Counted from the first letter of the stretch, positions 18,067 to 27,225 are shown. The stretch is 64,000 nt of DNA from Spirosoma sp. (GCF_026391055.1 NZ_JAPLET010000020.1:350045-414044); one strand, 5' to 3'. Translations and numbers: made by a program. The notes: generated from the letters alone by a model not told the origin.

Positions 18067-18747
18067 TTAGTCTACCAATCGGATGCGTAGCATTTCATTA
18101 GCCCCCCGCTGAAATTCATAAGCTACGGGCACCCGATCAACTTGAATCGATTCAGCGGTGAGTGTCTTTACGATTGAATCTAAGTAGGGCGATTGTTTAC
18201 CTTCTAAAGTCTGGAGAGGGAATATGCGTACTTCGTTGGAGACCCGTATTAACTCCTTGATTGAATCGTAGTGTAGCTGCTCGGATAAGTGCTTACTGTA
18301 GAGAAACAGCAGATGAGAGCATACACTTAGGTCAAAGGACCGATCAGCAAAGGGTAGAGTAGGTAGTTGATTCGCTAAGTAGCGTCCCTGCTGCTTTCCC
18401 GTTGGATAATCACTCAAAAACCGCTTCATGGCTGTCAATCGATACTGACCTAACTCATCGGCATCGTTGAACTGATCCCATCGATAGCCATCAGCCGTTA
18501 AACGGATTTGGTTAACAATCGTAGAATAGGTCTGCTGGACACGCTGCTCAATCTGCTGAGCGGAGAACGCATAAACGGGATCAATCGAGATGACTTGGCC
18601 ACTCATCGCTGTCATTTCTGCGTTAAAGCTAGCGGGCCCATCTCCTACCCCTAGAATCTTACGAGTAAGATCTTTTTGGGTTAGGGCGAACATGCGTACG
18701 TATTCTTCTAGCGTACGCCCCCAGGGGACGATTTCTTGGAGTGTCAT
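18067..18747 (-). CDS. SAM-dependent methyltransferase-like protein
   Basis: Class I methyltransferase fold: the SAM-binding loop 'KILGVGDGPASFNAEM' with the following 'GQVISIDPVYAF', and the later 'LPFADRSFDLSVCSHLLFLY' (strand 4 motif). The C-terminal part ('IKELIRVSNEVRIFPLQTL') continues the fold. I chose the internal ATG at 18747 (MTLQEIVPWGRTLEEY); the frame runs upstream to 18786, but those residues look like untranslated extension. The substrate is unknown. It is monocistronic, with unrelated genes on either side. Confidence 0.78.
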   Translation of the reverse strand: MTLQEIVPWGRTLEEYVRMFALTQKDLTRKILGVGDGPASFNAEMTAMSGQVISIDPVYAFSAQQIEQRVQQTYSTIVNQIRLTADGYRWDQFNDADELGQYRLTAMKRFLSDYPTGKQQGRYLANQLPTLPFADRSFDLSVCSHLLFLYSKHLSEQLHYDSIKELIRVSNEVRIFPLQTLEGKQSPYLDSIVKTLTAESIQVDRVPVAYEFQRGANEMLRIRLVD

Positions 18748-18954
18748 TAAGCTAAAAAGTAGGATAAAGAATTCCATGATCACCAATCTACCAAAAATTA
18801 GGATTCTCTCTAATCCCTCTTGTCTAAAACGAATGGGTTTTCACTGGTTTGCCTATAGATTGGGGTGTTCAAAGAGATGGTATTTAGCATGAAGTTTTGT
18901 ACTTTGGCAAGCATACAGCACAATAGAAAGCCTCAATTCTAGCTTATTAAAGAT

Positions 18955-19239
18955 ATGACCACAGATGATTTCTATGCTCAATTCAATGAGCTGCCATCCG
19001 TTACTCGTCGAATCGACCTGCTCTGGGAAATCTTGGTCAAGAAAGACCATCGGCTTATACGACGATTGGTCTATTTGATCAAACACCCCCTACTTATTGA
19101 GAATCATAATCGGTTTGCAGCTGTGCTCAGAGAAGTAAATCAGGAGGCTTTCATTCAACCGCTTTTCGACTTAATCACAGAAACGCTACCCCAAGAACCT
19201 GAGTGGATTTTGAGTACATTCTGGCGTTGGAAGGATTAG
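18955..19239 (+). CDS. Hypothetical protein, N-terminal part of a possibly frameshifted gene
   Basis: A 94-residue helical sequence (DLLWEILVKKDHRLIRRLVYLI...) that stops just as the next frame, from 19203, begins. Both halves are helix-rich and similar in style (HEAT-like or immunity-like), and the second has only a GTG start preceded directly by a stop in its own frame. This suggests one ~210-residue gene split by a frameshift between about 19200 and 19239. If they are two real genes, they overlap by 37 nt. No function recognised. Confidence 0.5.
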   Translation: MTTDDFYAQFNELPSVTRRIDLLWEILVKKDHRLIRRLVYLIKHPLLIENHNRFAAVLREVNQEAFIQPLFDLITETLPQEPEWILSTFWRWKD

Positions 19240-19592
19240 TCAATGGGGTGGGCAAAGGCTTCCAACTAAATCAACAACAGACTCGTGTTTTATTAGACTG
19301 GATTGTAAGCCCACAACCAGGTAGTAAATCAGGAGTAGCCTCGAAAATTGTCATAAAAACGGCAAGAAACGAGGTGTCTAAACAAGTTTTTATTGATTCC
19401 ATTCAGAATCCAACCCTACCTTTCAATATCAGACTATACGCTTTACAAGGCTTGATCCGACATTACGACTTGGCGTACAAACCACTCATTGAGCAAGTTC
19501 TGGAGCAAGAGCAGGATTCTGACTTCAAACGATTTTTGGCTGAACGTATTGATGATCTTAGAAGTGGGTTCGAGAACAACGATAATCTATAG
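19203..19592 (+). CDS. Hypothetical protein, C-terminal part of a possibly frameshifted gene
   Basis: A 129-residue helical sequence ('LALEGLVNGVGKGFQLNQQQTRVLLDWI', 'LPFNIRLYALQGLIRHYDLAYKPLI') resembling helical-repeat proteins. The GTG start and the stop codon immediately upstream in frame fit a frameshift from the preceding ORF better than an independent gene. A repeat copy begins right at its stop codon. Confidence 0.5.
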   Translation: MDFEYILALEGLVNGVGKGFQLNQQQTRVLLDWIVSPQPGSKSGVASKIVIKTARNEVSKQVFIDSIQNPTLPFNIRLYALQGLIRHYDLAYKPLIEQVLEQEQDSDFKRFLAERIDDLRSGFENNDNL

Positions 19593-19690
19593 GCTACTAA
19601 TTGAAGTTGACAGTTATTAAAAAATCACTGTCCCAATATTCGCTCCCAACTGAGACGAATGGGCTTTCATGCATGGGTCTGCTGTTTGGT
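19590..19690 (+). repeat. Dispersed intergenic repeat copy
   Basis: Head block GGCTACTAATTGAAGTTGAC with AGTTATTAAAA, then the core CGCTCCCAACTGAGACGAA and CTTTCATGCATG. The right part is degenerate and may run on to about 19735. Confidence 0.65.
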
Positions 19691-19780
19691 TGGGCCGATT
19701 ATCGAGACGGTTTATCAACGAGTAGTAAGCCTGAGATTTCATACCTTGGCTGACAAAATGAAAATTATACAAGTGGAATA

Positions 19781-20179
19781 ATGACTCGTTTGCCAATTGA
19801 TGATAGGGATCAGGAGCTGATTCGACAGGCTCGGGATTTGATTACCCGTCGGTATAAACCTGACGTTCATGCGGTCAGTTCGGTACTAATAACCAAGTCA
19901 GGGAATGTCTTTGAAGGCATTCATTTGGAAGCTTACATTGGCCGAATAGCCGTCTGTGCAGAAGCCGTTACTATTGGCATAGCGGCTACCCAGGGGGATA
20001 GTGACATAGGCTCTATTGTCGCGGTTTATCATACCGGAAAGATCGTGGCTCCTTGTGGCATGTGTCGAGAATTGATTTCCGACTATGCTTCTGATGCCTT
20101 GGTGATTTTAGAGGATAGCTCAGGTATTTTCAAAACTCCGGTACTTGATCTGTTACCTATCAAGTACGAACGAGAGTAA
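19781..20179 (+). CDS. Cytidine deaminase family protein (blasticidin-S-deaminase-like)
   Basis: Zinc-dependent nucleoside deaminase fold: 'VCAEAVTIG' supplies the first zinc Cys and the catalytic Glu (C-A-E), and 'APCGMCRELI' supplies the PCxxC cysteines. At 132 residues it has the length of tetrameric cytidine deaminases. The sequence before the C-A-E ('GIHLEAYIGRIA') resembles the blasticidin-S-deaminase-like branch more than standard Cdd ('NVENASY'). Cytidine salvage or a specialised nucleoside target are both possible. It is a single gene, without a pyrimidine-salvage neighbour. Confidence 0.82.
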   Translation: MTRLPIDDRDQELIRQARDLITRRYKPDVHAVSSVLITKSGNVFEGIHLEAYIGRIAVCAEAVTIGIAATQGDSDIGSIVAVYHTGKIVAPCGMCRELISDYASDALVILEDSSGIFKTPVLDLLPIKYERE

Positions 20180-20734
20180 ACCCGTATGCTTCTAACTGGC
20201 GTTAACAGTTATTACAAAAAAGCATCACATTAATCGGGTATCCTGTATAAATGCAGGGCGGCCTGTGCCGTACAAAACTTTCACCTAGACATACAGTTTT
20301 CAGGGTAAGTGCCTATCAAACAGTATATTATGAAAAGTTTTTTCACAAAAACTATTAATTGTGTGAACTGAGTAGAATAAAATCCCCTTTGATGCTGATC
20401 CAATCTGAACCTATATGGTATGCCACTTAGTAAAGATCAAATCGGGAAAAAATTATCATTAGGGCGGGTTAGATGGATTAAACAAAAGCTACCGGGCCTT
20501 ATTAGTTAGCCTTTCCCATAAGCGGCAAAATCGTTGCAATTTTGCCATCTAAGTCCTTGTAAATCAAAAGTATAACTGGGTTCTACGAGAGTATTGTACC
20601 GGTTATACTGAGTACCCGAAAGTTGGCCTCTGATAAAAAAAGCGTATGTTACTGATTAGTGGAGGCATTTTCTTTACTACCTGTCCAACACAATCCGCAG
20701 CATACCTGCCAACGTTACTCAATCACCTGCAGGG
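20180..20734. other. 555-bp intergenic region
   Basis: Between two convergent genes. It begins with a head block of the dispersed repeat (GTATGCTTCTAACTGGCG, then TTAACAGTTATTA, about 20185-20235) and contains a small perfect hairpin at 20524-20546 (GGCAAAAT / ATTTTGCC). Nothing coding is seen. Confidence 0.5.
20524..20546. terminator. 8-bp hairpin, possible terminator
   Basis: GGCAAAAT, a 7-nt loop and ATTTTGCC between two convergent genes. No strong T-run; weak support. Confidence 0.3.
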
Positions 20735-22198
20735 TCAGAATTTCGGATGCCCGAAATGGGGCTGGAGTCGGAACCCTATGCCTAAAAGCAACGGATGAAT
20801 GGCTAGTTGACCCTGTTCATTCAACAGCCGCTTCAGGCTGTATTCGCCCCTCAGTCCTATTTGAAGCTCCATACGCTGGCTTAACGATAACCCGTGGCTA
20901 ACTCCCCCTCTCAGGCCAATCAGCATCTGGCTGCTGGATGGCAGGTACGATAACTTTCCGCCTACTTCTACATCGAAATGGCCCAGATGATGCGTCTGGA
21001 TCAACCCAGCACCGATCATCGGCAGAGCTGCATTTTCGTTTACTCTGTACGATTCGCGTACTAACCGAGGGGCATTCGCCGAACCAGGCTCAATCCGGTA
21101 CTGGTTCTCGTTAACCGTGTAATAGGCCCAGCGTCGAATTTGCCCGATTGCCAGATGGGCCTGCCAGCGCTGGAAGCGGATACCGCCGTTGAGTTCATAG
21201 CCCCAGGTAGCCGGGGAGAAAGCCGCCGGGGTCTCTACTTGCGAGAGGTGCAAACTGGCGACTGGCGGGGCACTCATCCGTTGAAAGCTACTCAGCGGTG
21301 CAGCCTCAACGAACCAGTGCCAACCCGGTTGGGCCCCGGTGGATTTAGCCAGTGGCCGGGCCACCCGGTCAAGGGTGGGGATATAGTCAGGTAGGGCGCT
21401 TAGCCGGCTCCGCATGTGCAAAAGGCCAGTTGGGTTGAGCTGTGCCCATAGGATGTGCTCAGGCGTAGCTACGGATTGACTAGCCGGCGACGGTGAAAAC
21501 GCGGACTGATTGTCGTTGACCGGCAGCACAACCGGGGCTAATTGCAACGCAGGGCTAACCGTTTCAGTTAGATCTGACGACTGAACCGAAGAGCGAGTGC
21601 TACGGGAATGGGGCGAGATGGCATAAGGCTGATCTACGAATACGGACGTAATGGATGGCCTTCCCCCTGACTCGGTACGGCGACGCGCCCTCTCCGTGCT
21701 CCCGTGCCACCCGGCGAGTTTTTCAGCCGGTACGATGGTCACTTGGACTGACTTCCGGTGAGTAGTTTCCGGGTCGGGAACCGTTGGCGAATGAACCGCC
21801 GACCGTGAGTCGTTAACGCTTTCTCTGGTGGGTAAAGCAGTTGCCGACTGATCGGGCTGTGTCGGAGGGCTGGTCAGGACAGCGGGTTGTTGTTTCGGAC
21901 GAGTGGGGAGTGGCCCATTCGGTTGGGCGCGCTGACTCAGTATCGTGCTGGCGTGCATCGGGTCGGGACGTTCTCTGAAGCGAAGCGGGTAAAGCAAACC
22001 AACGCCAAGCAGCAGCAATATCCCTGCCGCCAGCCAAACGGCCCGTCGGCGATGGCGCCCGGCCCGTAGCTGGTTGAGCACACGTCGGCTCAGCGCTGAG
22101 CGGGGCTGAACCTCAAAATCAGCAAATGTCCGCTGCCAGCGCTGACGCAGCTGCTCGTCGGGGTCTTCATCCCAGGAATTCATGTCGTTGAATGCCAT
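20735..22198 (-). CDS. ECF-paired membrane protein: anti-sigma-like N-terminus, OM-barrel-like C-terminus
   Basis: The gene overlaps the sigma factor gene upstream by 32 nt, so the two are translationally coupled. Residues 1-50 are cytoplasmic and charged ('DPDEQLRQRWQRTFADFEV'); one membrane helix follows (AVWLAAGILLLLGVGLLY); then a long Pro/Ser/Thr-rich linker; and a C-terminal part (~300-487) of alternating strands ('GIRFQRWQAHLAIGQIRRW', 'GLRGEYSLKRLL') like small outer-membrane barrels. The single helix and operon position suggest an anti-sigma factor that could link an envelope signal to the sigma factor. I chose the ATG at 22198; a TTG upstream (22210) and an ATG at 22183 are alternatives. 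Role inferred from context. Confidence 0.75.
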   Translation of the reverse strand: MAFNDMNSWDEDPDEQLRQRWQRTFADFEVQPRSALSRRVLNQLRAGRHRRRAVWLAAGILLLLGVGLLYPLRFRERPDPMHASTILSQRAQPNGPLPTRPKQQPAVLTSPPTQPDQSATALPTRESVNDSRSAVHSPTVPDPETTHRKSVQVTIVPAEKLAGWHGSTERARRRTESGGRPSITSVFVDQPYAISPHSRSTRSSVQSSDLTETVSPALQLAPVVLPVNDNQSAFSPSPASQSVATPEHILWAQLNPTGLLHMRSRLSALPDYIPTLDRVARPLAKSTGAQPGWHWFVEAAPLSSFQRMSAPPVASLHLSQVETPAAFSPATWGYELNGGIRFQRWQAHLAIGQIRRWAYYTVNENQYRIEPGSANAPRLVRESYRVNENAALPMIGAGLIQTHHLGHFDVEVGGKLSYLPSSSQMLIGLRGGVSHGLSLSQRMELQIGLRGEYSLKRLLNEQGQLAIHPLLLGIGFRLQPHFGHPKF

Positions 22199-22760
22199 GT
22201 TGGTCAACAAAGGTTAGCAGTAATTGACGACCCCGGCTAAAGCGGGAACGCGCCGTAGCTTCAGGAATCAGTAAGAGTTTAGCGATCTCAGCATGCGTAT
22301 AGCCTTCAATCAGGTAAAGATTGACGACAAGCCGGTAAGCGTCGGGCAGGCGGGCCAGCAGTCCCAGCAACGCTTCCTGGTCGTAACCGGCCAGCAGTAA
22401 GAGGTGATCCTCACTGGCGGGGGGCTCGCTGATGGCCTCGTAGCTGGTCAGGTGCTGCTCGGAGCGGGTGGTCCGGTTATAGTAGTTGATGGCCGTGCGC
22501 ACCACAATCGACTTCACCCAACTGTCGGCCGACTCAGGCTTAGTCAGTTGGTCAATATGGGCAAACACTTTCAGAAAGGCTTCCTGAAAGATGTCTTCGG
22601 CTTCGGCTACCGTTCGGGCGTAACGTACACAAACCCCCAGCATACGACTCTGGTAGCGTTCGTAAAAAGCTCGCTGCGCCCGGGGCTGCTGTTGCTGGCA
22701 GCCTGCTACCAGTTCGGTAAGGGTTCGGTAAGACTTGCGGCCAAATAATGCCATGTACAA
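22167..22760 (-). CDS. ECF RNA polymerase sigma factor
   Basis: Sigma-70 region 2 ('AFYERYQSRMLGVCVRYARTVAEAEDIFQEAFLKVFAHI') is followed by region 4 ('LPDAYRLVVNLYLIEGYTHAEIAKLLLIPEATARSRFSRGRQLL'), with nothing between but a short linker, which is the ECF layout. At 197 residues the length is typical. It would redirect RNA polymerase to a small regulon in response to an envelope signal. The next gene overlaps it and is the likely anti-sigma; a lipoprotein gene lies 32 bp upstream on the same strand. Confidence 0.92.
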   Translation of the reverse strand: MYMALFGRKSYRTLTELVAGCQQQQPRAQRAFYERYQSRMLGVCVRYARTVAEAEDIFQEAFLKVFAHIDQLTKPESADSWVKSIVVRTAINYYNRTTRSEQHLTSYEAISEPPASEDHLLLLAGYDQEALLGLLARLPDAYRLVVNLYLIEGYTHAEIAKLLLIPEATARSRFSRGRQLLLTFVDQHGIQRHEFLG

Positions 22761-22792
22761 AAGGGTCAGCGATGAGGGGCTTGAGCGATCAG

Positions 22793-23749
22793 TTATAAAA
22801 AACCGTAGGTCAAAAAGGACCGACTGATCAACTGACCCTGGCCTGAAAAGGTCATCAGCCAGGCCTGGTTGTCTTTTTGCAGGTTTACGCGGTAGGTGCT
22901 CAGGGATGCATACGTATGGTGCGTGAGGGAGGCATCAGCCCCTTTCACGCCAAATCCTGCCAATTCGGGCCGCTGGAGATAGGCTTGAATGCTGGTGGGA
23001 AGCTGGTCTATCTGCTGAAAAAACTGCGCGGTTGGCTGATTATTCACTACGACTGGCCGCCCCTCATCATCGTAGCTGAGGTAGAGTTGCTGCCCTTGTT
23101 TCTGAACCGACAAGGTGCCGTGCCGCTGGTGGAGGGCATCCAGCTGCACCCAGGCGTAGGTGAACGTCAGACCCTGCTGGCGCAGGGCTGCCTGCAGCGA
23201 TTCGGGGAGTTCAGTCAGCGAATCGGTCTGGTATTCACCCGACTGAAAAGGTAATAGCTCAAGATAATACGTCACCTGTCCGGATGGTAGCTGGGTGAGG
23301 GTCCAGCTGGCGGTGTACGGTTGCTGTTGCCAGCGGTAGTCTGCATAGACCTGCTTCACCTGCCCGTTCGTTGCCTGGTTGTTAAACCAGTCATACTGCC
23401 GAAGGCGCAAATTACTGAAGGTTCCCCCAGCTACTGCGGTCTGGTCCAGTACGCGGGCGAGCGAGTCAGGCACGCGGCCTTCCATCAGTTGGTCCGTGGT
23501 CAGCAGCCGCCCGGGGCTCAGCAGGGCTTTGTATAACTGGCCCTGCCGGATAAAATCAGCCTGCCAAAGCTGGTTATTGGCCAGGGTCGTAAATAGAATG
23601 TCCTGCGCCTGGGGGTACTGCTGGATTAGTCCCTCAACCCGGGCCGACGGGGGACCGCTGTCGGGAGTGGGCTGCTGATCGGTATAGTGATTGCAACCGC
23701 TCCAGCTCAGTAACAAGCCAATCCAGATGAGTTGTCGACGTATATTCAT
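22793..23749 (-). CDS. Putative lipoprotein, unknown function
   Basis: I chose the ATG at 23749 because it starts a lipoprotein signal (MNIRRQLIWIGLLLSWSGC); the frame extends to 23815 without signal features. The mature protein (about 300 residues) is Gln-rich and strand-rich, with repeating phrases such as 'QLYLSYDDEGRPVVVNN' and 'LPESLQAALRQQGLTFTYAWVQLD', resembling small periplasmic BLIP-like or PepSY-like folds. It lies 32 bp upstream of the ECF sigma gene and is probably co-transcribed, so it may belong to the envelope signal it serves. No named family recognised. Confidence 0.7.
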   Translation of the reverse strand: MNIRRQLIWIGLLLSWSGCNHYTDQQPTPDSGPPSARVEGLIQQYPQAQDILFTTLANNQLWQADFIRQGQLYKALLSPGRLLTTDQLMEGRVPDSLARVLDQTAVAGGTFSNLRLRQYDWFNNQATNGQVKQVYADYRWQQQPYTASWTLTQLPSGQVTYYLELLPFQSGEYQTDSLTELPESLQAALRQQGLTFTYAWVQLDALHQRHGTLSVQKQGQQLYLSYDDEGRPVVVNNQPTAQFFQQIDQLPTSIQAYLQRPELAGFGVKGADASLTHHTYASLSTYRVNLQKDNQAWLMTFSGQGQLISRSFLTYGFL

Positions 23750-24029
23750 AGACTTATCGCTGAGTAAGCATTTGGGCAGATTCTTTCGGACCTTTCCCGC
23801 CAGGACTATAGACACTAACTAACCAACTAACTGTTGCAGCAAGTCTGTTTTTTTTATACCGGATTTCGGATGGACGAGCATCAAAAAAATAATCGTTGAC
23901 CTGCAACACTCTCGGCCCGCTGGCGTGTCTGTGTCCTTGATGGGCAAATGCTGGTGCTTATTACCTACCGGTGATCCAATCCGTTCCTGTTATTATATAT
24001 CAATACACAACGTTAATCGACTAACTGCT

Positions 24030-25238
24030 ATGCGACTATCTTTTCAGAATGCCTGCCTCGGTGCGCTGCTTTCCCTTATGTTAGCGGCCTGCCAATCTCC
24101 CGATCAGAGTCAGGAGGTGACTCCCCTCACCACTCCAGTCGTTAACCGAACTGATTCCTATCTGTTTACGGGCCATCCGGGTATCCGCACCAGCTCGCGG
24201 GAAGACATTACTGGTACCATTACCGGTACTATCGACGGGCAGCCAATTGCCTTCGGGCCCGACAAAGCCTTTCCGGTGCAGGCCCGCGCCGGTTATAATA
24301 GCCGGAATCTGGCCGCTTCGGTGTTAAGTGTTCAGGTCTACAGTGATCAGTATAACATCAGTCTCTACCTGAACGGACCCATTGAGGCCGGACGCAACTA
24401 CCGTATCTACAACGCAGCTGCCGATAGTGGGGAAGGCAAGATTGATCCCTATATCGCCACGCCCTTCATCCGGATTCCGGAGGGCCAGTCGGGTCGGGAT
24501 ATCATTGATTTAACCACGCCCGACGAACAGGTTCGGATTACAACCATCACCCCCGATTACATTGATATCGAGTTGCTCTTTACCCTCAGTAAGCCCGGGG
24601 CCGTTCCGGAGCGCATCACGATGCGAATCAAGAATATCGTGGATGAAAACAGCAGTGTGCACAACCAGTCGGAGGGAGATCCCTTCTGGGACTACACCAA
24701 TGTCGACCGGATGATTGAAGCTTGGGGATACCTTCCCCGATCGGGAAACTCGCCCTCTTCCCCGACAACGACGCGGGTGCGAATCAACCAAAGCCAGCTC
24801 ACGACGCCTGTCAGCGATGTCAGCTACGGGGGCAAAACCGAGGGTTTTACCGGTCAGCTGAGTTCACTTTATCAAGCGCAACAGCCTGCCGGGCAAACCT
24901 TCCTTGAGTGTACGCTCAATACAATCTGGGCGGCCACGGGCTGGAAGCAAGTCGGAATAACCTGGCCTGCCTTCCGGGGCGTGGGCAGCTACACGGGCGA
25001 TCAGGTCAACCTCTCGTTCACCAACGACCAGGGGAGCGGGGGCTACTGGCGCATACAAACCAATCGGCTGGCGAGTGCGAGCACAAAATGGCAGGTCGAC
25101 GTGCAGCGCGTTACGCCCGATGTGATAGAGGGAACGTACACCGTTGTTGATGCACCACTCCTTGAGAAAAAAGGACCAATGGTGCTGCCCACGCTGGTGA
25201 GTATCACAGGCCGCTTCAAAATCATCTATCCACGATAA
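24030..25238 (+). CDS. Putative lipoprotein, unknown function
   Basis: Start taken at the ATG 24030, which gives a lipobox 'LMLAAC' with Cys21; the frame is open back to 23925. The protein has two similar halves, each with a strand-rich domain: 'TIDGQPIAFGPDKAFPVQARAG...VLSVQVYSDQYNISLYLNGP', then 'RVRINQSQLTTPVSDVSYGG...GYWRIQTNRLASA...GTYTVVDAPL'. This looks like Bacteroidota surface lipoproteins of the DUF6252/DUF5025 type, but I cannot name it. It is divergent from the sigma-factor operon, 280 bp away, and convergent with a broken acyltransferase gene. Confidence 0.7.
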   Translation: MRLSFQNACLGALLSLMLAACQSPDQSQEVTPLTTPVVNRTDSYLFTGHPGIRTSSREDITGTITGTIDGQPIAFGPDKAFPVQARAGYNSRNLAASVLSVQVYSDQYNISLYLNGPIEAGRNYRIYNAAADSGEGKIDPYIATPFIRIPEGQSGRDIIDLTTPDEQVRITTITPDYIDIELLFTLSKPGAVPERITMRIKNIVDENSSVHNQSEGDPFWDYTNVDRMIEAWGYLPRSGNSPSSPTTTRVRINQSQLTTPVSDVSYGGKTEGFTGQLSSLYQAQQPAGQTFLECTLNTIWAATGWKQVGITWPAFRGVGSYTGDQVNLSFTNDQGSGGYWRIQTNRLASASTKWQVDVQRVTPDVIEGTYTVVDAPLLEKKGPMVLPTLVSITGRFKIIYPR

Positions 25239-25269
25239 CGAAATGGCTCAGACGGGTAAGTGGGCGTAC

Positions 25270-25915
25270 TTAGGTAATCACAACGGGTTTATGGGCCTTG
25301 TACCAGTTACGTATGTATGTATTGGAAGGTGTCTCGATATAAACACGAAAGATAGTGGCAATTATAACACAAAACAGAATAGCCTTTAAACGAGCCGTGC
25401 CATACGGTACACCCAAGCTATCCATCCAGGGCAATAGGACGTGTTTACCCAAATAATGGTGAAGGAGGTAAAATGAGTAGGAGATACAGCCCAGAAACAG
25501 GGTAAGCGGGTGGACGATCCATTGCATACGTCCGGCTATAAACAGAGAGAATACGCCAACAAAGCCTATCAGCATACCGGCATGTTGTCCAGCAGAGATG
25601 GAACGAAACGTGTGTCCGTTCTGCTGAAGCATGCCCTGTAGCCCTACGCATACAGCCAAAAGGAACACCCGGCGGGCCGTTACGCGGCTGTTGTGCATTT
25701 TATAAAAAAAGAATCCTGGCAAAGAACAGGAGCCCCTGATTTAAAAATTCGATTCAGCCGGTAAGCGACTTATACAAGGCGGGCATATTTATTGGTAGCA
25801 CCAGATGTAGTACCAATAGAGCGACCAGCATAGCTACGCCCCAGGCTTCTATGCGCCGGAGTTGATTCGTAATCAGGCCAAGTCCTATGAGCAGGTAAAA
25901 ACAACAGACAGCCAT
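25270..25915 (-). pseudogene. Acyltransferase 3 (OafA/YrhL-type), C-terminal remnant
   Basis: Two minus-strand frames join into one polytopic membrane protein. The upstream piece reads 'MAVCCFYLLIGLGLITNQL...MPALYKSLTG', then TGA (25754-25756), then 'IEFLNQGLLFFAR'. Across a run of seven A (25704-25710) the frame changes to 'FFFYKMHNSRVT...GCISYSFYLLHHYLGKHVL...IETPSN'. 'SYSFYLLHHYLG' and the final 'IETPSN' are typical of the C-terminal helices of acyltransferase family 3, membrane enzymes that O-acylate sugars. The first two thirds, with the catalytic His, are gone, so the gene is dead. Confidence 0.7.
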
Positions 25916-25924
25916 TATAAAAAG

Positions 25925-26035
25925 AGTATTCTCAACATACGCTCCTCAAAGTGAGACATAAGAGGATTTAAATGTTTGCTTTATAAAAAGGTTGCTTAAT
26001 TGAACGGCTTGTTTTACTAACTGACAAGTGGCCAG
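25925..26035 (+). repeat. Dispersed intergenic repeat copy
   Basis: CGCTCCTCAAAGTGAGAC at 25941-25958, then CTTTATAAAAAGGTTGCTTAATTGAA and the inverted head ACTAACTGACAAGTGGCC. The tail-plus-inverted-head part aligns with 4973-5035 and 57537-57590. Confidence 0.6.
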
Positions 26036-26041
26036 CAGTCG

Positions 26042-26095
26042 GTGCCGCGTCGGCAGACCGTGGTGGCCCGGGTCTGCCCATCTCCACCGCGGTAC
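26042..26095. other. GC-rich two-part hairpin, unknown function
   Basis: Outer stem GTGCCGCG (26042-26049) with CGCGGTAC (26088-26095), allowing one G-U pair; inner perfect stem GGCAGACC (26052-26059) with GGTCTGCC (26071-26078). It follows a repeat copy and lies between divergent genes, so it is not an obvious terminator. It could be part of an RNA or of the repeat element. Confidence 0.4.
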
Positions 26096-26313
26096 TATTT
26101 ATAGCAGATGCGTCAAAGTTGGGTAAACCAATTTATCATTCTATAAATTGGTGTTGGAAAACAGTTGTGAATTAGCAATTCGTTGCCAACTTTCGCCCGG
26201 TAAGCCGGTTAAACTACCGTAGAGGTTACTGGAAATGAGTAGGGACTCTAAAAATGCAAGGTTTTGACAATGTACCCTCTTCAGTAATTGTATAAGTAGC
26301 CAACCTTTTAACG

Positions 26314-27222
26314 ATGCCTTCAGGACTCTTTGCTTTATTAGATGATATCTCGGCTTTGGTAAAAGCCAGTGCCGCCAGTTTAGATGATGTACCTACTCAA
26401 GTAGTGAAAACGACCGGAAAAGTGGCGGGCATTGTCATTGATGATACGGCCGTTACACCCAAATATGTGGTGGGGCTGGACCCATCGCGGGAGCTTGCTA
26501 TTATTTATCAAATTGCTAAAAAATCGCTGATCAATAAGCTCCTGTTATTAAGTCCGGCAGCCTTGTTGCTCGGCTATTTTGCCCCTTGGGCTATTACGCC
26601 TATTTTAATGGTAGGTGGTGCTTACTTATGTTTTGAGGGCTACGAAAAGGTTCATTCTCTGTTTAGCCACCACGATAAGACCACCAAACGTGAGCAGCTA
26701 AAAGAGATTACCCCCGAAGAACTAGAGAAGCAACGAGTAGGTAGTGCAGTTCGCACAGATATTATTTTGTCAGCCGAAATAATGGCCATTTCTTATAGTC
26801 AGGTAACCGGCCAGGCGATTGTAAACCAGATTGTGGTAATGGTGGCGGTGGCCGTTTTTATTACGGTGGCGGTTTATGGGTTTGTTGGCTTGATTGTTAA
26901 AGCCGATGATATAGGGCTACACCTGGCTAGCGATAAATACCCGCTTACTACTCAGAAAGTAGGCCGTAGTATAGTAAAATTTATGCCTCATTTTTTGAGC
27001 TGGCTGGGGTATGTCGGTACAGCGGCCATGCTTTGGGTAGGTGCCGAAATTATTGCACATGGCATACCGTTTACCGCTCATTTACTACATGATTTAGAAC
27101 AGAGTTTATCCTCAATACCGGTAGTAGCCTGGTTTGCCAAAGCCCTGGCTTGTGGAGTTGCCGGGCTTATTATAGGGTTTATCATTGAGAAGCTTGTTGT
27201 GTTGGTCAGGAGGGTCTTTTGA
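26314..27222 (+). CDS. DUF808 family inner-membrane protein (YedI-like)
   Basis: The N-terminal 'SGLFALLDDISALVKASAASLDDV' and 'KVAGIVIDDTAVTPKYVVG' are the signature of DUF808, and 'YLCFEGYEKVHSLF' follows. About five membrane helices are visible (~70-110, 160-195, 225-245, 270-295). At 302 residues it is family length. The biochemical role of the family is not known; members are widespread inner-membrane proteins. It stands alone, followed directly by a hairpin at 27226-27256. Confidence 0.88.
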   Translation: MPSGLFALLDDISALVKASAASLDDVPTQVVKTTGKVAGIVIDDTAVTPKYVVGLDPSRELAIIYQIAKKSLINKLLLLSPAALLLGYFAPWAITPILMVGGAYLCFEGYEKVHSLFSHHDKTTKREQLKEITPEELEKQRVGSAVRTDIILSAEIMAISYSQVTGQAIVNQIVVMVAVAVFITVAVYGFVGLIVKADDIGLHLASDKYPLTTQKVGRSIVKFMPHFLSWLGYVGTAAMLWVGAEIIAHGIPFTAHLLHDLEQSLSSIPVVAWFAKALACGVAGLIIGFIIEKLVVLVRRVF

Positions 27223-27225
27223 TAA

